A DNA stretch of 64,000 bases, taken from positions 617,872 through 681,871 of the forward strand of contig CAWGLW010000001.1 of assembly GCA_963823525.1 (NCBI GenBank), given 5' to 3'. A program made the translations under genes and the position numbers. Below the pieces are notes generated by a model that was given only the letters and a program-made list of their open reading frames with translations, was not told where the DNA came from and searched no databases. Source of the DNA: CAWGLW01 sp963823525 (lineage in GTDB: Bacteria > Pseudomonadota > Gammaproteobacteria > Steroidobacterales > Steroidobacteraceae). Below are positions 24,355 to 32,850 of the stretch, piece after piece; the first letter of the stretch is position 1; the number at the start of each line of letters is the position of its first letter.

Positions 24355-26028
24355 TCAGCCGACCTCGGGCTCGGCGCCGAGCCATTGAAGGAAGCGGTCC
24401 AGCTGGGCGCGTTCGCCGTCCTTCAGGTAGTGCAGGTTGCGGCCCCGGTCGACGATTTCCCAGGAGTGGGGTGGCGGCGCCTGCAGTAGCTCGTGCCGCA
24501 ACATCCTGAGGGCGTGGGGTGTCATGTCCCGCATGTCCTCGGCGATCATTCGGGCATTGTCTTCCTCGCCCGCGGAGAGGTAGTAAATGGCGAGCTTCGT
24601 CTGGGCCAGGCGCACCCCTATCAGGCTGCGCTGCTGCCTGTGGCTCTCGGTGGGACGTTCCTCGTCCAGGTCGAGCAGCTGGCGCCGGATACGATTCTCG
24701 CCCTTAGCCCCATGGCTGTGGGCGTACCGACATAGCGCGGCGACGTCATAGGCGACGGTCTCGGAGACGGCGGGCAAATCCTCCTCGAAGGCGATGTGGC
24801 CGTAGTACTGCATGAACGTTACCCCATCGCAGGCCGCATCGGTTTCGCCCAGTTGCAGGAGGTGCTCCAGCAGCATCCGGTACTGGTTCAGGACATCGCC
24901 AACGGTTCGCGAGTTGCCCGCTTCGATCGCCGAGCGCGCGTAGGAGTTCATGAAGCGGAAGACCATGCGCACCAGCTCCGGGCGCCCATGCTCTGCGGCG
25001 ACCTCGCCGATATACCGGGTATCGATAGCCACCAGGGCATTGATTTCCTGCATCGAGCCAAGCGCCTCGTGGTAGATGCCGACGCACTGCTGGAGCGTCT
25101 TCCACTCGACCCAAAGGCGCTGGGAATCGAGCTCCGCCAAGAGTTCCCTATCGATTCCGATGAAGTCTGGATTGCCCAGCACGTTGCGGCCCATCCGTAA
25201 CCACGCTCTATCTTCGTCGGGCCGCCGCGCGATGTAGTCGAGGACGAAGTCCCGGAGCGCATCCACCGCGTCCCCGGCGATGATCTTGTCCCGGCCATCG
25301 ATGGAGTTGTTCGCGATGTCCGCGATCTCCTCGAGTAGCTGGAGCACGGCGCCCTGCAGCTTATCGACATTCTCTGTGGACACGGAGGCGAGTCCCCGGT
25401 GCGCCATCAGGGTCGTGCGCATTCTGAGCCGCTCGATGATGTTGCCTGGCTCCAGGAACCAGAATGTGTAGGCGAAATACGGCAGCATGCTGGCGAGGCC
25501 GAGGCTGGTCAGCGTCATCACAAGGAGTAGCAGGCTGCGGGGCACGAAGTCCGCCTGCAGTGTCACGCTCAGCCACACCGCGCACAGGCTCGCGACGACG
25601 TAGAAACTCAGCACCGCGATGTGTACGGGATCGCGGAGGAACATCATCGCCACGCCGGTGTATCGTTCTGACGATAGCTGCACGATGATGGCGATGACCG
25701 TGAGCACGATGCCGAGTGCGGCCACAATGGTCGTGCCGAGCGCAGGCAGGGCGTCGGTGATGAACTGAGGATTGAAGGTCAGGTAGTGCTCGATCACGCC
25801 GATGCCCGCAGACTGCCCTCCCAGGAACAGCAGGTCGACGACGTAGAGGCCGGTGCTGAAGAGCATCGCCACCGCCACGACGATGGCCATGGGTGCTATC
25901 CATGTGCGGACTATTCTCGGCGTCGTCAGCCGCCTGGACCGTTCAGTGACCCGCTCGAAGATGTCGCCGCTGACTGTGCGGCCGTAGTTGCCGGCCTTAT
26001 TGGACTGCTTGCCGGTCGGCACGGACAC
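24355..26028 (-). CDS. DUF2254 family membrane protein
   Basis: The 557-residue protein starts at a GTG behind a perfect AAGGAGGG site. Four membrane spans lie in the first 200 residues (IAPMAIVVAVAMLF; TTIVAALGIVLTVIAIIVQL; AVLSFYVVASLCAVWLSV; LLLLVMTLTSLGLASML), followed by a large helical cytoplasmic part. The SSERYTGVAM segment after span 2 and the EPGNIIERL segment are typical of DUF2254, an uncharacterised membrane family. It is a single-gene module with repeat A copies on both sides (5 and 6). Confidence 0.85.
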   Translation of the reverse strand: MSVPTGKQSNKAGNYGRTVSGDIFERVTERSRRLTTPRIVRTWIAPMAIVVAVAMLFSTGLYVVDLLFLGGQSAGIGVIEHYLTFNPQFITDALPALGTTIVAALGIVLTVIAIIVQLSSERYTGVAMMFLRDPVHIAVLSFYVVASLCAVWLSVTLQADFVPRSLLLLVMTLTSLGLASMLPYFAYTFWFLEPGNIIERLRMRTTLMAHRGLASVSTENVDKLQGAVLQLLEEIADIANNSIDGRDKIIAGDAVDALRDFVLDYIARRPDEDRAWLRMGRNVLGNPDFIGIDRELLAELDSQRLWVEWKTLQQCVGIYHEALGSMQEINALVAIDTRYIGEVAAEHGRPELVRMVFRFMNSYARSAIEAGNSRTVGDVLNQYRMLLEHLLQLGETDAACDGVTFMQYYGHIAFEEDLPAVSETVAYDVAALCRYAHSHGAKGENRIRRQLLDLDEERPTESHRQQRSLIGVRLAQTKLAIYYLSAGEEDNARMIAEDMRDMTPHALRMLRHELLQAPPPHSWEIVDRGRNLHYLKDGERAQLDRFLQWLGAEPEVG

Positions 26029-26907
26029 GATGCCCTCCTTGCCCCCGTTCCCCCCAGTAGTTCCGGTGACCTAAGCTCACAGCCGGGTTGACGTCAATCG
26101 TGTATCTCCGCAGGCTGTGGCAAACAGCACCTGTTGGCCGGTGTCGGTCAGCCCACGCTGCAACCCATTGCGAAGTCGACCTCACCCAGACATTTCGTCG
26201 ATCCTTTGATTTGCTTTTCCGGCTTGTGGATCGTCATCCGAAACCTGAAGTTATCCGAGCCTCGGCTCTCGCAACTGTGTCATCGGTTCTTCGGGAGAAC
26301 TTGAGGCAGCGTTCATTTACTGATACCACCGCTGAAGACGCCGAAGCGTGACCTCGTCGGTTCTAGAACTCGCGAACCATCTCTGGCGTGTAGTGGGCTC
26401 GTAGGCCTCCCCTCAACCGTAACCACTCGGCATGAAGTCTGGCACCCAATACCGAAAAGTCCGCGGGTCGGTATAGGTGCCCCCGGAGCGTCCCCGGGTG
26501 ATGCCGGAAACCCCATGAGGTTCAAGAAGTTGCCCTTCCCAACAGATGGGTAGCAGTTCATTCCGATCACATAGGTAACACTTTCAGGCCTTTGCGGGGG
26601 ACGCAAAGTGCCATGGCGGGGGTGTCACGAAATGGACGAACGGCTACGGCTTGTCGCCCGGCTGCTCAGCTTAGAAGCTGACTCTCCGCAACCTGGCAGG
26701 GCGTGGGGTCATATTGCTCCTGGCCGAGTTGACGCTCGGTAGAATACTCGCCTCACTGTTCTTGATGTGGAATATCAGACGCCGGATCGAGTCGTGACGG
26801 GGTTGCCTGTTGGATCTGGCATGTCCTAACCAGTGACCGGATGGATGTGGGTCCCCGGGCCAATACCTGCGCGGACCAATGCGAGCGACCGCGTAGTGCA
26901 GTAACAG
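26029..26907. other. Long non-coding stretch with repeat A copy 6
   Basis: Apart from repeat A copy 6 and the terminator at its right end, I find no supported gene here. An 87-residue plus-strand frame (26088-26351) has no recognisable family and no ribosome site. Confidence 0.5.
26441..26532. repeat. Repeat A, copy 6
   Basis: The copy is close to consensus: GGCACCCAATACCGAAAAGT, CCGCGGGTCGGTATAGGTGC, CCCCGGAGCGTCCCCGGGTG, then ATGAGGTTCAAGAAGTTG. Its left flank (AACCACTCGG ... CTGGCACCCA) is shared with copy 7. Confidence 0.88.
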
Positions 26908-26931
26908 AAAGCCCGGCGCAAGGCCGGGCTT
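26901..26931 (-). terminator. Rho-independent terminator of the 26,948-27,466 gene
   Basis: A perfect 9-bp stem (AAGCCCGGC / GCCGGGCTT) with a 5-base loop, followed on the minus strand by TTTCTGTT. It lies 17 bp beyond the gene's stop. Confidence 0.85.
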
Positions 26932-26947
26932 CCGAGGGCCAGTTCCG

Positions 26948-27466
26948 TTACTCAATCGTTCGGCCTGCACCGTACGCAACGAACTTGTTTTCGGGACGGT
27001 CAGCGTGACGCAGCAGGAACACCATTTCTTCCGGCCGGTCCCTGCACGATTGCGGTACGTCAATAAATCCTTGGTATCTCCCGCCGCCGCTGGCATCAAA
27101 CGCAACATACGGCGTGTCAATCCAGGTCGCCGGCGCGAATCGTTGGGTCGAGTCGCAGACCACAGTACCAATCAGATTTTCGGGGCTTTCCGGATACCAT
27201 GGGGCTCCGATCGGCCCATTGCCGTACTGATTGCCGTTCGTCAGTCCCTTCACCACGAACGACAGGAAACCGTTTTCGAGATTCAGCGTGACACGGCCGC
27301 CACCGACTGTACGCCCTCGAGACGCCTGGATCGGACCAACCCAGATGTTCGAGAAGTCCGCAGCGCCGATGCCTTCCACGCGATCCCATCGCACCATCTG
27401 CGCATCGGCCGCCCCGTAGGCGAACACGCTCAGTAGGCCCGCTGCCATCGCAATGATCGTCCTCAT
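26948..27466 (-). CDS. Secreted hypothetical protein
   Basis: The 172-residue protein starts at an ATG behind a perfect AAGGAGGAG site. It has a signal peptide (TIIAMAAGLLSVFAYGAADA) and a beta-rich mature part (IWVGPIQASRGRTVGGG, VTLNLENGFLSFVVKGLTNG) with two cysteines. The segments resemble small secreted proteins of unknown function found in other gammaproteobacteria. It has its own terminator. I cannot name a family or function. Confidence 0.75.
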   Translation of the reverse strand: MRTIIAMAAGLLSVFAYGAADAQMVRWDRVEGIGAADFSNIWVGPIQASRGRTVGGGRVTLNLENGFLSFVVKGLTNGNQYGNGPIGAPWYPESPENLIGTVVCDSTQRFAPATWIDTPYVAFDASGGGRYQGFIDVPQSCRDRPEEMVFLLRHADRPENKFVAYGAGRTIE

Positions 27467-27602
27467 GCTCTCCTCCTTTCTTCCCGGAGCTACGCACGCC
27501 AGGAGCGGCATGCCGTTCGCCCCGCAAATCGAGCTTAACCGGTCGCAACCAAGTCACAATTCGTAGGTGCGGAACTGCCCTTAGGTATTCTTGGCACTTG
27601 AT

Positions 27603-27630
27603 AAAAAAAGGCCCGGCACGAGGCCGGGCT
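27603..27630 (-). terminator. Rho-independent terminator of the lectin-like PEP-CTERM gene
   Basis: A 7-bp GCCCGGC / GCCGGGC stem with a 5-base loop, followed on the minus strand by a run of seven T. It resembles the terminator at 26,901. Confidence 0.88.
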
Positions 27631-27709
27631 TCGGGTTTACGGCACCACTTGGTTGTTTGTCGCGAGTCGGGTTGATCCTTCGACGCTTCAGATCGCGGGC
27701 ATCTCCCTA

Positions 27710-28276
27710 TCAGCTTTCGCGACGCCGTCGGCTCAGGCCGAGACCGGCGAGGCCGAGGCCAAGCACTATGAGCGTGCCGGGTTCGGAAACTGTCGTGCGT
27801 TCCGCCACGAAACCGACGATCGGATCGAGAATACCTTCATCGTTCCAGCAGCATCCCTCGAAATTGGCCCCGAGGTAGGACTCCGAACCCGGTCCATAGT
27901 TGTCATTGGGTTCGCTTGCCGTCCACCAGTTCGTGTAGGACCAAGGTTCCCCGGTCACCCAGTACCAATTAGCGGCCGGCGCTGACTGCGGTGGGTCCTG
28001 GTAGCCGCCGATCCAGTACTCTCCAACCCTACCGGCAAACACTTGCTGCGTAATGAACGCCTGCTCCGCCGCGCTGGTGATTGTGGCGAGATACCAATCC
28101 GGTCCAAGATTTGTCTCGATCCACGCCGCAGCATTCGGCCAGGAAATGTTTGCGTACTCGACGAGTTCATATTCGTGCGTACGGCTGCCGTCGTCCCAAG
28201 TGATCGCGAACGCTGCACTCGGCAGCGACAACACTGGAATGCACAATACGGTCAAAGCTATTCGATGCCTGCGCAT
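27710..28276 (-). CDS. PEP-CTERM protein with C-type lectin domain
   Basis: The 188-residue protein has a signal peptide ending PSAAFA-IT, then a C-type-lectin-like domain: YELVEYANISWPNAAAWIE, WYLATITSAAEQAFI, YWIGGYQDP, WSYTNWWTASEPND and WND. The C-terminus is a complete PEP-CTERM signal (VSEPGTLIVLGLGLAGLG followed by SRRRRES). It should be exported, sorted by an exosortase and bind a carbohydrate at the surface or in the matrix. Its 5' end overlaps the 3' end of the next PEP-CTERM gene by 19 bp. A strong terminator follows. Confidence 0.9.
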   Translation of the reverse strand: MRRHRIALTVLCIPVLSLPSAAFAITWDDGSRTHEYELVEYANISWPNAAAWIETNLGPDWYLATITSAAEQAFITQQVFAGRVGEYWIGGYQDPPQSAPAANWYWVTGEPWSYTNWWTASEPNDNYGPGSESYLGANFEGCCWNDEGILDPIVGFVAERTTVSEPGTLIVLGLGLAGLGLSRRRRES

Positions 28277-29040
28277 GTTGGACTCCTACTCAAAAGGGGG
28301 GTGCTTCCCGGCCGACGAGCAACCGTTCGCGTCGGCTTCCTCGGTGATATTCTCTGACGGTTTGGTAGCGATCTTTGACGCCGCATTACTCCAACACCAA
28401 CAAGCTCGAGACCGAGCAGCGCGAGTGTGCCAGGTTCGGGCGTCGTATAAATCCGGGTAAAGTCTACGAATTCGCTGATACGGTAACCGAACTCGGTATT
28501 TAACAGATCTTCCGAGAAAACCTCGTTGTACAACTGGACGGTCTGCTCGCAAGAGACACGGTCCCCGACAACCGCGCTGTAGTAGTTGAATCTCGACTCT
28601 CCGTAGCAGGTCTCATCGTTGGACAGGATTTCCGTGTAGCCCCTTATGATTCCGGAGCAATCGCCAATCGCCGCGATCAACACGAAGGGTGTGAAGACCG
28701 CCAGTTCACCTTGTGCGGAATGGTCGCCACCATCGTAATCCGTGTGCTGAAATAGCGACGGATAAAAGGCTGACTCAAAGAGATAGCTTGCCACGCCGTT
28801 GTCCACACTCACGTCGCTTAGAAATGCCCATCCTGGTCTGAAGGAACCCGCGTCAGAGCCCAGCGACGATGCATCGCTCAAGTGATACCGCGCGGCGCTC
28901 CCTAATACGATGAAGTATGGCTGCGGCAACGCACTAGGTCGGTAGTAGTCACTCCAGTCGGTGTCCATCCTGTCGATCGTTGTGGCCGATGCTGTTCCTC
29001 CAGCCACCGTGATCGACGCGATTACAACTGTCACGAGCAT
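28258..29040 (-). CDS. PEP-CTERM protein
   Basis: From the ATG at 29040 the protein has a hydrophobic signal (MLVTVVIASITVAGGTASA), a beta-rich domain with four cysteines, and TTPEPGTLALLGLELVGVGV followed by MRRQRS. Such proteins usually end a few residues after the Arg cluster. This one continues for about 40 basic residues and overlaps the next gene, suggesting the original stop was lost. The signal lacks the usual basic n-region, so the true start may lie upstream. The domain itself is not recognised. Confidence 0.75.
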   Translation of the reverse strand: MLVTVVIASITVAGGTASATTIDRMDTDWSDYYRPSALPQPYFIVLGSAARYHLSDASSLGSDAGSFRPGWAFLSDVSVDNGVASYLFESAFYPSLFQHTDYDGGDHSAQGELAVFTPFVLIAAIGDCSGIIRGYTEILSNDETCYGESRFNYYSAVVGDRVSCEQTVQLYNEVFSEDLLNTEFGYRISEFVDFTRIYTTPEPGTLALLGLELVGVGVMRRQRSLPNRQRISPRKPTRTVARRPGSTPLLSRSPTCAGIE

Positions 29041-29822
29041 CGTCCTGATTTTCGCGCGCCCTTTTGGCAGCCTTTCACAGTCAGGTGGTCTTTGATTTCT
29101 TGATTTCACACAGCGCCCCGTTCTTGACGCTTGAAAGCAAGTATCACATTCGCATTTCATGGCCATGCATTTTCTGTACCCAACGATTCGCTCTTTCCCA
29201 GATCAATGGGTTACTCATCTGCAGAAACCGGGAAGGAGCAAAACGTCGGTGAATATGTAAAAAATCACGACGCCTTCAAATGAGAAGCGCTTCCATCAAA
29301 TGCCCACTTGTCTCGGGCGGTGATGCCTCTTTCAAATTCGACTTTTCGCTTGCAGACTCAAAAATTACCAGTCGTAATCGCCAGGAATTCATCTTTCGTC
29401 AGCCTTTTGAAAGCCCGCGTCCCCGGTTCCCGCATCGACACATCCAACGCGTGGCGCTGATGTGCCATCCGGATAGCGTTGAAAGAACCGCGGCGCCGGC
29501 AGAGCCGATTCGATTCTTCGTTTGCGGACAGTTCGCATTCGGAGTTTTCCCGCCTCTGCTTTCGGTAGTACCGGACGACCGCTCGGGAACTCGGCTGCAG
29601 TAACCCGACAGGTGACGCTCGCCTTGACCAAAAAATTGCTGGAGAAAGAGGAAAGTTCACGGTAATGATCCCGCGAACCTTCCTGTCGATGCATGCAAGC
29701 AAATTGCACCATGCAAAGTGCGGCTCAGTGAACCCCGCCGGTGTTCCTCAACGTCCTATGGCCAGGAACGTCCCGCAGTCCGTCGAGCATGCGCCACAGG
29801 CACTCTTGGTCAGGGCAACATA
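29041..29822. other. Intergenic stretch, no supported gene
   Basis: About 780 bp. Frames of 107-114 residues exist on both strands (for example 29280-29603 and 29358-29702) but lack family similarity and ribosome sites. No repeat A or B copy is present. Confidence 0.5.
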
Positions 29823-30956
29823 TCAAGGAAGCCTCCAGATGACCGCAAACGTGCGCCTCCCTTCGCCTTCGGACGTACCCACCACCTGACCACTCGAGTT
29901 CACGCCCTCGGCACGGGCCCAGGACCGGGATCGACCATCCAGCGCGGCGAGACGTATCGGAGCCCCGTAATTTCCGAGCGCGTCGGCCTTCCAGGCCACT
30001 GCACGCATCACGCCATCTTTCTTCGTATAGCCGTATCCCACGATGACCGTCCGGCCGTTCACCTCACCAACACCAAGCGCTTCGCTGTCGACGCCATCAA
30101 GCGCCTGCAGTTCCTGCGCAATCCACGTGCCGTTCTTGAACGTCCAGACCATGGGCACTTCGTATTTGTCGCAGCGTCCAGTACAAGTCTGCCAGCGGTA
30201 CCCAACCACAACAGTGCCCGCCGAGTTTATGCTGCTAGCGCGTGTAGCAGCGCCGGGCAGATACTTTGATGTGGCTCCGTTCCATACGCGCGCCCGATCG
30301 GAGTCGCTTCCTGCCACCAAACCGCTGCTGCTGACAGCAATCGCGTCTCCCGATGGGATCGACTTCGGCTGTGTCCAGGTGCCGTTCGACCGATCCCAGC
30401 GCACTGCACGCCACTCGGAATCGGTGCTGTTCGAGCCGACGATGTATTCGCCATTCGCACTGATCCCGTAGGCGATCGCATAAATCATTCCGGGCATCAT
30501 GGGCAGTGCTTGCATCGGGCCAGCCAGCTGGCGCACGAAAGCCAGCCCCAGCCCCCCGGCACCGTCTGCGAGCCAACCGACCACGGTCCCGTCGTCACTG
30601 ATTCCCTCGGCACTCCCGCCCGTGGCTGCGCCGAGGGTGCCCAGATCGATCATCCCTGTACTTTCGGCCCAGAGCACAGCCCGCGGCTGCAAGCCGAGGC
30701 ACCCACCGCCTTGCCCTGCTACCTGCAACGGGTAATAGCCACCCGTGTTGATTCCCAATCCATAGCTTCCACTGCAGTCACTCGATGTACCGAGGCTTAC
30801 CGGCAGGATCTGCCCGCCACCGGCCGGGCCGCCGCCCTTGCGAGCGGCTTCGGCAGCCGATGACGCAAGAACGAATAAGGAAAGGAAGACGATCGCGGAA
30901 CGGTGTACCCATTGCAGATTGCCCCCAACGAACGCAGTAATTAGACGCAATTTCAT
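29823..30956 (-). CDS. Secreted HAF-repeat protein
   Basis: From the ATG at 30956 the 377-residue protein has a long-leader signal peptide (SAIVFLSLFVLASSAAEA) and then repeated units of the HAF type: AVLWAESTGMIDLGTLG, SAEGISDDGTVVGW, AYGISANGEYIVGSN, AVRWDRSNGTW, ASSINSAGTVVVGY, AEGVNSSGQVVGTSEG. These form short beta blades, probably a propeller-like fold. Family members are extracellular and of unknown function. It stands alone, with more than 300 bp free on each side. Confidence 0.85.
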   Translation of the reverse strand: MKLRLITAFVGGNLQWVHRSAIVFLSLFVLASSAAEAARKGGGPAGGGQILPVSLGTSSDCSGSYGLGINTGGYYPLQVAGQGGGCLGLQPRAVLWAESTGMIDLGTLGAATGGSAEGISDDGTVVGWLADGAGGLGLAFVRQLAGPMQALPMMPGMIYAIAYGISANGEYIVGSNSTDSEWRAVRWDRSNGTWTQPKSIPSGDAIAVSSSGLVAGSDSDRARVWNGATSKYLPGAATRASSINSAGTVVVGYRWQTCTGRCDKYEVPMVWTFKNGTWIAQELQALDGVDSEALGVGEVNGRTVIVGYGYTKKDGVMRAVAWKADALGNYGAPIRLAALDGRSRSWARAEGVNSSGQVVGTSEGEGRRTFAVIWRLP

Positions 30957-31279
30957 AGAGCCCCCTCGCCACTGTCCCGTGGCTGACAGATCTGGTGCGC
31001 CTGTCATCGGGAGCAAGTATCCACCGCAGCCGACCTGCGCATATACGTAGTATTGGAGGGGGGTGTCTAGGTACAACTGCTAGGCCCGCGGCGGAGAATA
31101 ATGTGCCTGGTAAATACTCGCGCACCACATTCCGGCTCAGTGTCGACTCTGCGTCGGGGGGCCAAAGCAAGACCTCGAACTACCGATCACGCGCGCGTAT
31201 TCGGGCCCGCTTATATGGCAGGGTAATGTCGGGACGCAGGCTTCCCCTGAAATGAAACCACTCGGTCTTCGTGATTCTG
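30957..31279. other. Intergenic stretch upstream of HAF-repeat gene
   Basis: About 320 bp, presumably with the promoter of the HAF-repeat gene at its left end. I see no gene. Confidence 0.45.
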
Positions 31280-31355
31280 GCACCCAGTACCGAAAAGTCC
31301 GCGGGTCGGTATAGGTGCCCCCGGAGCGTGCCCGGGCGATGCCGGAAGCCGCATG
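31280..31355. repeat. Repeat A, copy 7
   Basis: It reads GGCACCCAGTACCGAAAAGT, CCGCGGGTCGGTATAGGTGC, CCCCGGAGCGTGCCCGGGCG and GCCGGAAGCCGCATGACA. The 3' tail is replaced by repeat B copy 2, which starts 3-4 bases later. Confidence 0.88.
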
Positions 31356-31358
31356 ACA

Positions 31359-31519
31359 TGTTGATTTGCAACCAATACTGATCCAGTTTCATCACCAAAT
31401 TGCAGGTTCGGTTGACCCGCCTGGCCACGTGAAAACAGCTTCATTTCCGCCGCTTGCGTCTATCTGGTCGGGTCACACTTCAGTGCAAATCCCGGGTCAA
31501 CTTTGGGTGCAAATCAACA
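31359..31519. repeat. Repeat B (IS21-like MITE), copy 2
   Basis: This is the best-preserved copy, 161 bp. Ends: TGTTGATTTGCAACCAA and, inverted at the right, TGTTGATTTGCACCCAA. Each end also has an inner TGA.CC match. IS21-family elements carry such ends with extra internal copies. It contains no gene. It directly abuts repeat A copy 7. Confidence 0.85.
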
Positions 31520-31554
31520 CACTGGAGCATTCCAGCAATCGCATATTGAAAAAG

Positions 31555-32364
31555 CTACCATAAGAACGTACTGGACTTCTTACCCATGATCGTCACTTGA
31601 TCGTGCCATGTGCATGCTTGCCCGGTGACACCGAAGCAAACATGTAGAGGGAGCAGGTGTTCCTCGCGTGGATGTGAATATCGGGCGCCTGGGGCTGTCT
31701 CCCAGTTGACCAGGCGTTGCGACCGGTCGCTCTTCTCCAGCTCATTTGAACTGCAGGTTTCCAGTAGCCAGGACTCGAACGCCTCGTTGTCAGTGTCACG
31801 ATTGATGTTGCTGGCTCGCATCAACTCTCGCAGGTTATGAAACGAGAAGCCTGATCCAATGATCAGGATATTGTCCGAAGAAAGCTCCGAAAGCGCCTCG
31901 CCCATTCGTATGTGTGCTCCAGGATCCAGGCTGGAGAGCAGCGACAGTTGCACGCATGGAATGTCCGCATCGGGATACATGAGAAGCAAGGGGACAAACA
32001 TCCCGTGATCAAAGCCTCGTTCAGGATCCAATCGCGCCTCGATTCCCCGACTTTGAAGTGCCTCTTCGAGTTTCGCAGCCAGTTCAGGATCCCCAGGGGA
32101 TGGATACTCAAGCAAATACGACTCTTCGGGAAAACCGAAATAGTCGTAAATCAGCGGCGGTCGAGCATTTCCCGTAATCGTCGCCACCTTCTCTTCCCAA
32201 TGAGCACTAATGACGACAATGGCCGACGGCTTCTCGATCGCCGATGCGATCCGGCTCAGTTGGCCAACCATCTCCTGGTGCCTGTCGTCTCCCAGCACGG
32301 GCAAAGGTCCGCCGCCATGCGACAGGAATATCGCCGATGGGGAACGAGGAATCGTGCTGCTCAC
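31555..32364 (-). CDS. LigB-type extradiol dioxygenase (DODA/YgiD-like)
   Basis: The 269-residue protein matches class III extradiol dioxygenases of the 4,5-DOPA type: FLSHGGGPLPVLGD, VVISAHWEE, PSPGDPELAAKL, GFDHGMFVPLLLMYP, IIGSGFSFHNL and HPREEHLLPLHV. The histidines in SHGGG, SAHWE and HLLPLHV and the FDHG His are the metal and catalytic residues. The enzyme opens catechol rings with Fe(II) or Zn; the true substrate is unknown. The start is a GTG at 32364. It lies between two repeat B copies. Confidence 0.9.
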   Translation of the reverse strand: MSSTIPRSPSAIFLSHGGGPLPVLGDDRHQEMVGQLSRIASAIEKPSAIVVISAHWEEKVATITGNARPPLIYDYFGFPEESYLLEYPSPGDPELAAKLEEALQSRGIEARLDPERGFDHGMFVPLLLMYPDADIPCVQLSLLSSLDPGAHIRMGEALSELSSDNILIIGSGFSFHNLRELMRASNINRDTDNEAFESWLLETCSSNELEKSDRSQRLVNWETAPGARYSHPREEHLLPLHVCFGVTGQACTWHDQVTIMGKKSSTFLW

Positions 32365-32506
32365 AAGTCTGAAGTCATCTCGTTTGGCACTTCCAGATGA
32401 TAAGTAATTTCGACCGCCGAATCAGGGCCCAATGCGGCTACGACTCAAGATCCTCGGCAAGTACAACTTTTCCGACCGGTGAGCCAGACTGCGCGTGAAG
32501 ATGCGC

Positions 32507-32666
32507 CGTTGATTTGCAGCCAATACTGATCCGGTTTCATCGCCCGATTGCACATCCAGTTCACCCGCCTGGTCACGTGAAAGCAACTGCATTTAACATG
32601 CTCGCGTCTATCTGGCCGGGATACAATTCAGTGCAAATCCGCCGTCACCTTTCGGCGCAGATCCAC
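32507..32666. repeat. Repeat B (IS21-like MITE), copy 3 (decayed)
   Basis: It begins CGTTGATTTGCAGCCAATAC and keeps CGCCTGGTCACGTGAAA and CAGTGCAAATCC. The right end (GGCGCAGATCCACT) has lost much of the inverted repeat. It is the oldest-looking of the three copies. Confidence 0.7.
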
Positions 32667-32850
32667 TCCCGCCCCAGCGAAAACCGCTTACGACGGATTG
32701 CAACTCGGCTCCCACTGGCAAACTGATTTCCGGCAACTTAAACCAGGCCCTGTCTTGTTGCGATCTGCAGGATTTTCGCGTCGAAGCGCGCCCTGATGAA
32801 ACAAACTGATCGCAGCCAATTTATCCTAATATCCCATCTCGCCATGGTCG

